64,000 nt of DNA. Source: JACVRN01 sp036389255. Its GTDB lineage: Bacteria; Acidobacteriota; Blastocatellia; Pyrinomonadales; Pyrinomonadaceae. The notes beneath the pieces are model-generated. The model did no database searches. It saw only the letters and a list, made by a program, of their open reading frames with translations, and was not told the origin of the DNA. The stretch spans positions 310,001-374,000 of the forward strand of contig DASVQI010000024.1 in assembly GCA_036389255.1 (NCBI GenBank), read 5' to 3'. A program made the position numbers and the translations under genes. Shown here one piece after another: positions 1 through 8,571 of the stretch (position 1 is its first letter; each line of letters starts with the position of its first letter).

Positions 1-341
1 TGAAAGTGCAGGCTGGCCCAGACGCGCTGGCCAAGCACGGCCAGCGAGATGAAGATGACGGCCGTGATGACAGTCCAAGTCATCTCCAGCGTGTTGCTGC
101 CGTGCGAGTAGAGCGCACGCTCGCCCCGGCCCGTGTCCCTGTAGCGCCAGACCATGTAGCCGAGTCCGATTTGCGCCAGCACGAAGGAGATGCCGACAAC
201 TATGATAGTGATGAGAAACTGCTGGTCGTAGGCGGGGCCGTGCTCGGAAATGGACGGCGGAAACCACCAGCCCATGAAGAAGAGGCCCACCGAGAAGACA
301 GTCAGAAGCCAAATCACAACGGCCAGCGCGCGACCTGTCAT
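1..341 (-). CDS. ctaC: cytochrome c oxidase subunit II, N-terminal part (cut by window edge)
   Basis: The gene starts with ATG at 341 and runs off the low end of the window, so only about 113 residues are visible. The first half is a membrane segment (LAVVIWLLTVFSVGLFFMGW). A second hydrophobic stretch ends in the sequence NTLEMTWTVITAVIFISL. That two-helix hairpin, with the NxLEMxWTVI signature, is typical of subunit II of haem-copper oxidases. The CuA domain, which would take electrons from cytochrome c or a copper protein, lies outside the window. It follows ctaB on the same strand and ends the visible respiratory cluster. Confidence 0.85.
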   Translation of the reverse strand, partial: MTGRALAVVIWLLTVFSVGLFFMGWWFPPSISEHGPAYDQQFLITIIVVGISFVLAQIGLGYMVWRYRDTGRGERALYSHGSNTLEMTWTVITAVIFISLAVLGQRVWASLHF

Positions 342-373
342 AGAAGCTCCTTATTATTGGCGAATCGTAAATT

Positions 374-427
374 GTAGATAGTTAAAACAGGTTCGACCAT
401 TCGCTATCTACTTTTCACCATTCACCG
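374..427. repeat. degenerate heptamer array with inverted repeat, ctaB-ctaC junction
   Basis: On the minus strand the words are GGTGAAT GGTGAAA AGTAGAT AGCGAAT, that is, seven-base units with drift. An 8-bp perfect inverted repeat (GTAGATAG 374-381, CTATCTAC 404-411) frames the array. The ctaB stop codon (424-422) lies inside the first word. Confidence 0.6.
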
Positions 428-1378
428 ATTTAAGACCATCAGGACGAACAGCAAGGGTAAGTACAGGACTGACGCCAGCAGCAGCCTGCGCGCCTGCTGT
501 CTCGTTCTGTAGATGGCGCAGGTGATGCTGCTGTAAAGAAAGCCAAGGCCCAGAATCATCGCGCCCGCCAGATAGACCCTGCCTGAGATGCCCAGAGCGG
601 TGGGCATGAGGCTGACGGGAATCAGCATCAGCGTATTGACGACAATCTGTTGCGCGGTCAAGCGCCCTGCGGGCTCTACCACCGGCAGCATGCAGATGCC
701 CGCCCTTGCGTAATCTTCCTTGTACATCCAGGCAATTGCCAGAAAGTGCGGGAACTGCCACAGGAACAGAATGGCAAAGAGAGCCCACGCGCCTATGGTC
801 ACTTCACCCGTGGCCGCCACCCAGCCCATAAACGGCGGCATGGCTCCCGGAAAAGCTCCTATCGCAGTTGAGAGCGTCGTGCGCGTCTTTAAGGGCGTGT
901 AAAGAAATAGATAGCCGCCTATGACCGTGAGCCCGAGGGCTGCGGTCAAAGGATTCACCAGAAGCGCAAGGTACGCTTCGGCGCTCAGCGTCAAAGCAAC
1001 ACCGAACGTGAGCGCCTGCGCGGGCGAGAGCCTTCCCGTAGGCAAAGGTCTGGTGGCCGTGCGCCGCATGCGCGCGTCCAGATGCCGCTCCATGTATTGA
1101 TTGAGCGTGGCGATTCCCGAAGAGAGAATCGCTATGCCAATCATGGCGTGTATGAAACGTGTGTAATTGAAAGCGCCGAAAGGCGCGGCCAGACAGTACC
1201 CGGCTGCCGCAGTCAGCACTATGAGAAAGGTTATGCGCGGCTTGGTCAATTCGCTATAGGCGGCGACGCGCTCGCGCAAAGACAAAGGCCCGGCCGCTTC
1301 CGGCTCTACCGCAATCGGCTCCGCCACGGCAGAAGCCGCTACGCCCCCCTGATCAAGCTCTATGACGACGCTTTTCAT
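422..1378 (-). CDS. ctaB: protoheme IX farnesyltransferase (haem O synthase)
   Basis: This 318-residue, very hydrophobic protein belongs to the UbiA prenyltransferase family. It attaches a farnesyl group to haem b to make haem O for the terminal oxidase. The prenyl-diphosphate Mg site is seen as NQYMERHLDARMRRT followed by RPLPTGRLSP, the usual CtaB signature. A second polar loop (YKEDYARAGICMLPV) matches the family's second motif. About nine membrane segments are visible. The first 40 residues are a polar extension rich in Ala and Glu. It lies just upstream of ctaC, as in many oxidase operons. The stop codon falls inside a heptamer array. Confidence 0.93.
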   Translation of the reverse strand: MKSVVIELDQGGVAASAVAEPIAVEPEAAGPLSLRERVAAYSELTKPRITFLIVLTAAAGYCLAAPFGAFNYTRFIHAMIGIAILSSGIATLNQYMERHLDARMRRTATRPLPTGRLSPAQALTFGVALTLSAEAYLALLVNPLTAALGLTVIGGYLFLYTPLKTRTTLSTAIGAFPGAMPPFMGWVAATGEVTIGAWALFAILFLWQFPHFLAIAWMYKEDYARAGICMLPVVEPAGRLTAQQIVVNTLMLIPVSLMPTALGISGRVYLAGAMILGLGFLYSSITCAIYRTRQQARRLLLASVLYLPLLFVLMVLNR

Positions 1379-1450
1379 AAACAGACTTCAGTCATAACCC
1401 GCAGGCTCAAAAAAAATTCGAGAACCCGGCGACAATGAATCCTTTCCTGT

Positions 1451-1511
1451 ATGAATAGTAGATGGTGAATAGACGATACGCTCTTTCTACTTACCACTTA
1501 CTACTTACTTC
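1451..1511. repeat. degenerate heptamer array upstream of ctaB
   Basis: The right half reads CTACTTA CCACTTA CTACTTA, a seven-base unit repeated three times. The left half (GAATAGTAGATGGTGAATAG) is roughly its reverse complement. It directly abuts a second palindromic array with different words. Confidence 0.55.
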
Positions 1512-1513
1512 CA

Positions 1514-1580
1514 AAATGATGGGTGACAGTGACAGGTTACAGGAAACGGCTCCCGATTGTCACTTTGTCACCCATCATTT
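1514..1580. repeat. inverted repeat with 15-bp perfect arms built from GTGACA-like words
   Basis: The arms AAATGATGGGTGACA (1514-1528) and its exact complement (1566-1580) enclose further copies of the word (GTGACAG, TTGTCACTTTGTCAC). It sits between the copper lipoprotein and ctaB and has no T-run, so it is not a classical terminator. Confidence 0.65.
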
Positions 1581-1599
1581 CTTTTCATGTCGCAGGTTT

Positions 1600-2496
1600 T
1601 CAGTGCCGCATCCCCATCATCATCGGAAATTCTAGCGCGGGCAGCAGCTCAAGAGAGCCGCCCGTCAGTTCCGCCACGGTCTTGCTGCTGTCGAAAGAGA
1701 AATTGGCATTCCCGGCTCCGCTCGCGGGAACCGTCACTTCCATAGTCTGCTCACCGAACCTTTCGTGCCATGCGACGACCGTGTACTTGCCCGGCGGCAC
1801 GTCCTTGATGGTGAAAGAGCCGTCCGCGCCGCTCACGGCGAAGAACGGATGCTTGAGCACGCCCACGTAAGCCTTCATCCACGGATGCTGGTTGCACTTG
1901 ACCGGGATAAGAGTCTCGGGACGCGCGAAAGTCTTCTCAATCGGCGGCGTTGAGGGCGGCTGCGAGACGTTCCACGCAGGATTGCCCTGCTTGGGCTGCA
2001 CGTTGATGTTGTGCGCGGTCGGGTCGCTGTTGACCACGCTAAATTTCTGGTTGACCTGTACGCCGACTATGTGCGGGGCGTAGTGGCACCCGACTTGGTC
2101 AAGCACCACGGGGCTGCCGGGCGTAGGGAAAGTATAGCCACTGATGCGACTGCCGCCCGTGACGGAACCGTCCTTAATATAGACGAAGACGTTCTGAAGC
2201 TTACCGTCCTTCGCCACGACCGTCTCGGCAACCGCGTTGGGATTCTTGGACGCGCAGGCGGTGTCGGCGCTCATGTCAATGGACTGAGGAGCGGGCGTGC
2301 TGCCGTTTAAGGCTATAGCGCCCGTGATGCTGCCAAGATTTGCGGGCGGCTTATAGGGCGTGCCCGCCTGTTCCTCTTCCGTCTCGTCGTCGGCTTCGGC
2401 CTCGTCGCTGCTTTTCTTGCAGGACGCAAGCGTAAAGAGAGAAAGCGATAAAAGAATCAGAAATGTGAGCCAGAATTTAGCTCGTTTTGAAAACAT
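1600..2496 (-). CDS. blue-copper (cupredoxin) lipoprotein with carboxypeptidase-regulatory-like domain
   Basis: 298 residues. A signal peptide ends in LFTLASC, a lipobox, so the mature protein is probably lipid-anchored at Cys26. An acidic linker (DEAEADDETEEEQ) follows. The cupredoxin part carries a type-1 copper set: His in PTAHNINV, then Cys, His and Met in KCNQHPWM. The last ~90 residues (GSFTIKDVPPGKYTVVAWHE) form a beta-sandwich of the carboxypeptidase regulatory type. It lies between the multihaem cytochrome and ctaB in the respiratory cluster. I therefore infer a periplasmic one-electron carrier or a copper-site protein serving the oxidase. The substrate is not shown by the sequence. 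The C-terminus is Met-rich (MMMGMRH), possibly an extra copper site. Confidence 0.75.
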   Translation of the reverse strand: MFSKRAKFWLTFLILLSLSLFTLASCKKSSDEAEADDETEEEQAGTPYKPPANLGSITGAIALNGSTPAPQSIDMSADTACASKNPNAVAETVVAKDGKLQNVFVYIKDGSVTGGSRISGYTFPTPGSPVVLDQVGCHYAPHIVGVQVNQKFSVVNSDPTAHNINVQPKQGNPAWNVSQPPSTPPIEKTFARPETLIPVKCNQHPWMKAYVGVLKHPFFAVSGADGSFTIKDVPPGKYTVVAWHERFGEQTMEVTVPASGAGNANFSFDSSKTVAELTGGSLELLPALEFPMMMGMRH

Positions 2497-2564
2497 ATTG
2501 ATTGTCCCCTCCTGGGGTTAATAGATAACGCAACTCCGCAGGTTCAGGCAAATGCTCACGGCGC

Positions 2565-5500
2565 TCATTTCTGCTGTGCGGCGAGCACGTAGGCGCTCGC
2601 CGCCAGAGTCCGCCACCTGTTTACCGCTCGCGTATGGGCCGCGCGCAGGCGAGCATTGTTTCTGCGACTCATAGCCAAGCTATTCCGGCGCTTTGCCGGT
2701 GCTGCGCGATTGTTACGGCTCACGGGCTGACCGCCGCTAGCGGCTGGCGCGGCCTTCTCCGTAGGCGCTGGCGTCTGACCGCTCGTAGCCGGTGGCGAGC
2801 CTGTGCCCAGAGCCCTCTGCTCCTGCGGCGTCATCAGGAACATGTAGCGCACAAGAAGGCGCGCGTGATCCCTGTGATAATCCTTAAAGGCGTCGGGCGT
2901 AGGGCCGTTGAAGACCCAGCGCTCGCCATCCCGCTTGAACAACTCGGAAGGCATGGCCGTCCCCGGCGCTATCTGTTGCGGGTCAAGCAGCCAACGGAAA
3001 GTCCAGTCGGGCTTCAAGCGCTCGCTCGCCAGCAGGAAGTTAGGAGCCGAAGCCGTCTTGTCGTGCTCCGGGTCACCCGTGATGTGGCACTTCAAACAGG
3101 GCGCGCCCTGAGAGGTGAAGAGCGAGCGGGCCAGCAGTTTTTCCTGCTCGCTCATAGGCTCAAGCTTCTCCTTGATGTACGGCTCCTCCTGCGAGGAGAT
3201 GGCCATGAAGAAGCGCACAAGGGTTCTAAGCTCGTTGGGCGAGAAGTTGAAGGTAGGCATACGCGTCTTCAGGTATGGCCGTATGCCGTTGCGGTCGAGT
3301 CCCGGCTGGGGCCTGAAGAACTGCGGGCCGCCCGCGCCGCCGGTACCGCTTCCGGCGCTTCCGCCGCTACCGGGCGTAGCGCTTCCGCCGCCGCCTCCGC
3401 CGCCCTGCGCGTTGTTCTTGTCGCCGCTCTGGCCCGGAAGCTGTGCCGTCTGGCTATTCGCAGACCCGGCCTGCTGTCCGGCCTGCCCGTTGCCGCGCTG
3501 GCTGCTGCTGTTGCTGTTACCAGTAGTCGGGAACTGCGACTCGTTCGAGCGCTGCGGCTGCGCGCCCACGGTCTTATCCGAGCGGCCGGGCTCCGCCACG
3601 CCCGATTGCCCGCTCAATGACGGGTCGAGCAGGAAGCGCAGCAGCCACTCAGGGTCTACACGGGCTCCCTCCGAAGTCAGTTGCGGCGGCAGTTGCGGTC
3701 GCCAGTCCTCATTCTGGTAGAGCGGCAGGCTGCTTAAGACAGACTTCTGCCCGACCTGTATGTTGTGACAGCCCATGCAGTTGTATTTCTTTATGACCCA
3801 CCAGCCCTCCTGTATGTCGCGTCCGCGATTCTCAGGATTGTAGAAGAGCGAGGCGGGTACGTTCGCTCCCTCCGTGCCGACGCTTCCTCGCAGGAAGGTG
3901 ACGAGCGCGTTTCGCCACTCGTCCGTCAAGTACGGCCTTGGCATACGCAGTTGGTCTTTGGGCTCCTTCTCCTTGCCCCTGTCATAGACGGACGGGTCAT
4001 TCAGCTTGTGGTCGAAGAATCCCCTGTGGTTGTACCACTCCCTGCCGTTCTGATAGAGGCCCGTGGGGTCGTTGCCGTATTCGGCGGGCCGCGTGAGCAT
4101 GGCGAAGTCCAGTCGCTCGATTGGCGTAGCGCCTTCGGCTGTCAGCTCCTTGCCTATGCGCTGCTCATCCTCAAGCCCCTTTATCTCGTGGCAACCGGCG
4201 CAGCCGTACTGCTTGACGAGCGTGCGACCCTTCTCCTTCAGGTTCGGGTCTTCCATGTAAGAGGCGTCCGGGTAGTTCGCGCCCTTGCCCAGCGAGAAGA
4301 GGTAGGTTGCTATGTCGCGCGCCTCTGCATCCGTCAGGCGGAAGTTGGGCATCACCGTCATGTTCTGAATCTGAAGCTCGGCCCCGTCGTTCGGACACTT
4401 CGAGTGGTCTGTGTCGAAGACATAGGGCAGGCCCTTCTTCTCGTAATCTTCTCTTGTTAAGTCGCGCTTCTCCTTCGGACAGTAAGGCGCGTAGCGCTCG
4501 CGCGGGTTATAAATCCAGTGGACTATGTACTCGAAGTTGGCCTTGTCGCCTACGCGCGTGAGGTTCGCAGCGAACCTGCCGCCCACGGCCTGCTCGCCCT
4601 CTCCTATGGAGTGACAGGCCATGCAGCCCTTCGTCTCGAAAAGCTCTTTGCCGTTCGCGCCGTTGCCGCCTTTCTGTTCGGGAAGGCGGCCGTCGAAGGC
4701 GTCCTGCCAGAGGAAGGCCGCAATAGCTTTTCGCTCTTCATCCTCTCGCGTGTTCTCCTGCGAGCGCGAGTTCCCTTCACCGTCTATGCGCCAGAAGGTA
4801 GGCATCTTTGTGCCGGGACGGAACGCTTGCGGGTCATGCAGCCAGACGGGAATCCATTCACGCCTGAGCTTGAGCCGCACGTCCTTCAGATTCGGCCCGA
4901 CCTTTTTCTGGTCTTGCAGCAGGTAGCGGGATTGCAGGTTGAGCTGGTCTATGCGCGCGGCAATCTGGCTGTTGGTGACGCGCAAAGATTCCGCGCGCCC
5001 CTGCAACCTCTGAGCTTCCTCGTCGCTCCGGGCCGTGGCCGCAGCCTCCGTGGCAATCCGGGCCTCGCGGTCGTTGCTCGTTATCTGCTCTTCCAACTGC
5101 GTGATGGTCTGACGCGTGCCGGAGAGAGCGTCCGCCTCCCTGTCGTAGCCTTCGTAACGGTGACAGCCCACGCAGCCGCGCTCCTGAAACAAGTCCCTGC
5201 CGAGGTTGAGCGTGTCCGCGCCCTGTGTCACACGGTCGCCCGCGTGGCACTGCTGGCAACCGGCCTGCATGTTCTCTCTCTCGAACATGGGATGGAGCCA
5301 GAAGGGGTTCTGACCGTGCCCCTTCTCTACGCTGGTGGTGGCGCGGCCGTTCCCCCAGTGGCAGCTTGAGCAGCCGAAGCGGTCTGGATTGTGTATCTCC
5401 AGAAGCTCTTTGCTCGGATGGCTGACGAAGGCGCGCGATAACTCGTCGGGCTTCTTGCCCCTGCCCGGCCTCATGTTGGCGGGCGTCAAGGTTAGGGGCT

Positions 5501-6335
5501 CACGTATCCCAAGGTGGCAGGACTCGCACCTGTCAACGATATTGTGCTCAAGCACGTTGACCTGCCTCATGGAATAATCGAAGTCCTGCATCTTGGCTAT
5601 GAGCCCTCTGACCTGGTCTTCGCGCAGTCCCGTCAACTGATTCTTAAGATAGTCGTCGCGCTTGTTGGCAAGCTCCGTGGGCTCCTTGAGCAGGTTTCCC
5701 TTATCCGTCAGAAGCGCTGCCTTTTTGTCTCTCAGCTCGTTGTATTTATTTTCCAGCGTGACGTAGTTGAAATTCTGCGTGGTCGTCTTTCCGGTTCCGT
5801 CCGCGGGCATCTGAACCTTTATGGTCTGCTGCTTGCGCCGCTCGACGTCCTGCAAGTACTTCTGCTTTTTGGAAGGTGAGCCCGCGACCTCCGCGTTGTA
5901 GGTGATGACGGTGATTCTGCCGCGAGCATCCTGATAAGGGTCTGTGATGGCGTCCAACTGGCTCTGGATGACGGCGACTTCTTTGTCAATAGCATCAAGG
6001 CGCGGCTTGACCTGCTCGCGCGCGGCCTTGGCCTCGGCATCCAGTCGCTGGTACTCCTCCGACTCCTTGACCTGCTTTTCGGTCTGGCCAGAGCGCCGCC
6101 TGATGCTCCTCAGATAGCGCTCGTAGCGCGCGACGAACTCGCGCTGCATGTTCTTCCAGGGCCTCTGCGAATAAGCCTCGTCGTAGAGCGCCCACGCCAG
6201 CACGGCCATCATCAGCAGCGACGAGATAAGCAGAATGCTGCTGGTTGAGCGCCTGGTAATGGGGTCAGGCTGCGGGCCTTCCGTCTCTTTCTTGACCAGT
6301 TTGTCTGAATCAGGAGTTTCAGCCACGGGATTCAC
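2565..6335 (-). CDS. membrane-anchored octahaem cytochrome c with coiled coils
   Basis: 1256 residues, far longer than usual cytochrome c1 or cbb3-type subunits. One N-terminal membrane helix (about 31-51) is followed by a long charged coiled coil (about 80-255). Eight CxxCH haem sites follow: CESCH (~268), CSSCH (~321), CQQCH (~359), CVGCH (~388), CMACH (~570), CAGCH (~711), CMGCH (~852), CLKCH (~1080). A second coiled coil lies between haems 4 and 5 (about 400-475). A low-complexity Gln/Ser/Gly-rich linker (about 925-1015) lies between haems 7 and 8. It is the gene after the two cytochrome b parts. It most likely replaces cytochrome c1 as the periplasmic electron outlet of the Rieske/b complex. 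The tail after about 1170 is Ala/Pro/Arg-rich. Confidence 0.85.
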   Translation of the reverse strand: MNPVAETPDSDKLVKKETEGPQPDPITRRSTSSILLISSLLMMAVLAWALYDEAYSQRPWKNMQREFVARYERYLRSIRRRSGQTEKQVKESEEYQRLDAEAKAAREQVKPRLDAIDKEVAVIQSQLDAITDPYQDARGRITVITYNAEVAGSPSKKQKYLQDVERRKQQTIKVQMPADGTGKTTTQNFNYVTLENKYNELRDKKAALLTDKGNLLKEPTELANKRDDYLKNQLTGLREDQVRGLIAKMQDFDYSMRQVNVLEHNIVDRCESCHLGIREPLTLTPANMRPGRGKKPDELSRAFVSHPSKELLEIHNPDRFGCSSCHWGNGRATTSVEKGHGQNPFWLHPMFERENMQAGCQQCHAGDRVTQGADTLNLGRDLFQERGCVGCHRYEGYDREADALSGTRQTITQLEEQITSNDREARIATEAAATARSDEEAQRLQGRAESLRVTNSQIAARIDQLNLQSRYLLQDQKKVGPNLKDVRLKLRREWIPVWLHDPQAFRPGTKMPTFWRIDGEGNSRSQENTREDEERKAIAAFLWQDAFDGRLPEQKGGNGANGKELFETKGCMACHSIGEGEQAVGGRFAANLTRVGDKANFEYIVHWIYNPRERYAPYCPKEKRDLTREDYEKKGLPYVFDTDHSKCPNDGAELQIQNMTVMPNFRLTDAEARDIATYLFSLGKGANYPDASYMEDPNLKEKGRTLVKQYGCAGCHEIKGLEDEQRIGKELTAEGATPIERLDFAMLTRPAEYGNDPTGLYQNGREWYNHRGFFDHKLNDPSVYDRGKEKEPKDQLRMPRPYLTDEWRNALVTFLRGSVGTEGANVPASLFYNPENRGRDIQEGWWVIKKYNCMGCHNIQVGQKSVLSSLPLYQNEDWRPQLPPQLTSEGARVDPEWLLRFLLDPSLSGQSGVAEPGRSDKTVGAQPQRSNESQFPTTGNSNSSSQRGNGQAGQQAGSANSQTAQLPGQSGDKNNAQGGGGGGGSATPGSGGSAGSGTGGAGGPQFFRPQPGLDRNGIRPYLKTRMPTFNFSPNELRTLVRFFMAISSQEEPYIKEKLEPMSEQEKLLARSLFTSQGAPCLKCHITGDPEHDKTASAPNFLLASERLKPDWTFRWLLDPQQIAPGTAMPSELFKRDGERWVFNGPTPDAFKDYHRDHARLLVRYMFLMTPQEQRALGTGSPPATSGQTPAPTEKAAPAASGGQPVSRNNRAAPAKRRNSLAMSRRNNARLRAAHTRAVNRWRTLAASAYVLAAQQK

Positions 6336-6358
6336 TCACCTCCGCCCGAAGGAGACTT

Positions 6359-7522
6359 TTAAACATTGAACCACGGTGTAACCCACACGTACTTGATGGT
6401 GAAAACTAAACGTAAAAGAAGCTTGACGGGAAACGCCAGAAGCACCGAGATGGCGAAGAACTGGAACGTCAGGTATTGCAGCAAGGAAGTCCGCGCCAGA
6501 AGCTTCTTCTCGAACTCGTCCCACGTAGTCAGCCATCGCCAGATTCGTTTATGAATGGGAAGCGACGGGTCTATGCGGCTGAACCTGACAGGCTTCCAGA
6601 GCATCAGCCAGTGAAAGAAGAGGCCGCCGATAATGAAGAAGCCGCCGACCACTAGCGCCCCGAAGACGGCCTTGCCCACAGTCGAGTTGAGCCACCCGAG
6701 CCCTACAGGCCACCAGCCAGCTATGATTTCATGCAGGTCGCGGTTCTTATCGAAGACGACGGCGTTGTGATCCCAGTTCTGTCCCGGCCAGAACCAAATC
6801 CAGCCCGGCCCGCGTATGAACGTGCCAATGATGATGAGGATAATCCACATGAAGAATCCCCACCCGAACATCCCCACGGCGAAGCGTCGCTGCCTCAGAC
6901 TGTAATAGCCGTTGCCGAGCGGATTCGAATCAACGTAAGGGAAGACCATCAAGCCTACAATCAGGAGCGTGGGCATCACCACGCCCGCTATCCACGGGTC
7001 GAAGTAGACGAGCATCTCCTGAAGGCCCAGAAAGTACCATGGCGCTTTCGACGGATTCATGGTCAGGTTCGGATTGGCCGGCTCTTCGAGCGGCGCGTCC
7101 AGAAGGATAGACCAGACGAAGAGAATCACCGTCACGATAACTGCGGCCAGAAATTCTATGCGAACCAGATAGGGCCAGACGTGAAGTTCCCGCGCCCAGC
7201 CGGGACGCCACGGCAGAGTCTTTCTGTGATGCGACTTGGCAAGCTGCGGGTCACGCTCCAGCCGCTCAATCAACACGTCATTGTCGCGCGCCTGTCGGAT
7301 TCCGAGCCAGGTAAAGAAAGGCACAATCAGCAGCAGGCCCACAATCGGCACGTTGTCCGGTGCAGACGTTATCTTCCAGAGCTGGTGCCAGTCGTCTACT
7401 ACAAAATAGATGTAGACGGCCAGCAGAATCGCCAGCGCGATTAATATTATGTATCCAAAGCCGAACTTGAACCTGCGATCTTGAATCTCTGTCGCCATCT
7501 CAAGCTTCTCCCCACAGTTCAA
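6359..7522 (-). CDS. cytochrome b C-terminal subunit (subunit IV-like)
   Basis: 387 residues with an N-terminal extension and about seven membrane segments. The quinol-oxidation-site motif normally written PEWY appears here as KAPWYFLGLQEML, preceded by PNLTMNPS. The protein corresponds to the C-terminal third of mitochondrial cytochrome b, or subunit IV of b6f, but is more than twice the length of plant subunit IV. Two extra helices are at the N-terminus (IILIALAILLAVYIYFVVDD; NVPIVGLLLIVPFFTWLG). The ATG at 7522 overlaps the cytochrome b stop (ATGA). A second Met at 7498 has a better Shine-Dalgarno (GGGGAG), so the first eight residues are uncertain. Confidence 0.85.
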   Translation of the reverse strand: MNCGEKLEMATEIQDRRFKFGFGYIILIALAILLAVYIYFVVDDWHQLWKITSAPDNVPIVGLLLIVPFFTWLGIRQARDNDVLIERLERDPQLAKSHHRKTLPWRPGWARELHVWPYLVRIEFLAAVIVTVILFVWSILLDAPLEEPANPNLTMNPSKAPWYFLGLQEMLVYFDPWIAGVVMPTLLIVGLMVFPYVDSNPLGNGYYSLRQRRFAVGMFGWGFFMWIILIIIGTFIRGPGWIWFWPGQNWDHNAVVFDKNRDLHEIIAGWWPVGLGWLNSTVGKAVFGALVVGGFFIIGGLFFHWLMLWKPVRFSRIDPSLPIHKRIWRWLTTWDEFEKKLLARTSLLQYLTFQFFAISVLLAFPVKLLLRLVFTIKYVWVTPWFNV

Positions 7523-8538
7523 CTCACAGGAGTCACACGCTTCTCTTCCTTAGGCTTCGCCGCGCCGCCCGTCACCTGCCCGTTCGAGCCGTTGCCCATC
7601 AGATTCACAAGCACCGAAGGCTTCTTCACCGGCTTCATCTCGCTTTCGAGCTGCACGGGCGCGGGGCCACTGATGCCGCCGTCCTTCCTTATGCGCCAGA
7701 AGTGAACCGCCATGAAGATGGAGGCCACGAGCGGGATGCCTATGCAGTGCCAGATGTATGAGCGCAAGAGCGCGTTAGCGTCCACCACAGAGCCGCCCAG
7801 AAGCCCGAAGCGCACGTCATTAAAGGGCGTCATTCCAAGCTGGGGGCCGAACGGGCCTTCGCTGCCGAGCATGGGAGTTGCGCGTGCCATATTCGTCCCC
7901 ACCGTCACGGCCCAGAAGCCCAACTGGTCATCCGGCAGCAGGTAGCCCGTAAACGAAAGCAGCATCGTCAAGACCAGAAGCACCACGCCCACGCACCAGT
8001 TGAACTCACGCGGGCGTTTGTAGGAGCCCGTCAGCACCACTCGGAACATGTGCAGCCACGTGGTGATAATCATCAGGTGAGCGGCCCAACGGTGCATGTT
8101 CCTCAGAAGCTTTCCGAACGGGACGTCGTGCTCAAGGTAGAGTATGTCGCGGAAAGCCTGCACCTTTGTCGGGTGGTAGTAGAACATCAGGAGTACGCCC
8201 GTGAAGGTCAGCACGATGAAGAGGTAGAAGGTTATGCCGCCCATCCCCCATGTGAAGTTGTAACGGACGGCGTCGCGGTTGACCTTCGCCGGATGAAGAT
8301 GAAGGAAGACGTTCGAGAGAATTGCCAGAGAGCGGTTGCGCGGGTCTGAGCGGTCGTGCGAGACGCGGAAGATTGATTTCCAGAGCTGCGTATCTCGCGG
8401 GTCACGAAGATTATTCAACTCTTCGGTGGCCTGCTCTTTGATAGCCATGCCCTCTTCGCGCACGCGCGCGGTCAGGCCGGTGCTCGCCCCTGTCTCCTGC
8501 TGTTTCGTCCCCTTAGGATCAGAACCTTCAGGCTCCAT
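7519..8538 (-). CDS. cytochrome b6-like N-terminal subunit of a quinol:cytochrome c reductase
   Basis: 339 residues with four core membrane helices. Haem-ligand pairs are visible. In helix B, His in NMHRW and His in WLHMF are 14 residues apart. In helix D, His in YIWHC and His in AVHFW are 15 apart. The longer helix-D spacing is the b6f/Firmicutes type rather than the bc1 type. The Cys that binds the extra haem ci in b6f (YCLGGIT) is replaced (WGMGGIT), so that haem is not expected. The first ~60 residues are polar and cytoplasmic. Quinol oxidation motif residues continue in the next gene, to which it is coupled by an ATGA overlap. Confidence 0.9.
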   Translation of the reverse strand: MEPEGSDPKGTKQQETGASTGLTARVREEGMAIKEQATEELNNLRDPRDTQLWKSIFRVSHDRSDPRNRSLAILSNVFLHLHPAKVNRDAVRYNFTWGMGGITFYLFIVLTFTGVLLMFYYHPTKVQAFRDILYLEHDVPFGKLLRNMHRWAAHLMIITTWLHMFRVVLTGSYKRPREFNWCVGVVLLVLTMLLSFTGYLLPDDQLGFWAVTVGTNMARATPMLGSEGPFGPQLGMTPFNDVRFGLLGGSVVDANALLRSYIWHCIGIPLVASIFMAVHFWRIRKDGGISGPAPVQLESEMKPVKKPSVLVNLMGNGSNGQVTGGAAKPKEEKRVTPVS

Positions 8539-8571
8539 AACGGTCTCCTGTACGAGCTATGAGCTGTCAGC

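Noticed and set aside
2634..5369. Long plus-strand open frames opposite the octahaem cytochrome (up to 328 codons).
   Set aside because: They are shadows of a GC-rich gene with clear haem motifs; their translations are Arg/Leu/Ala-rich without any recognisable domain.
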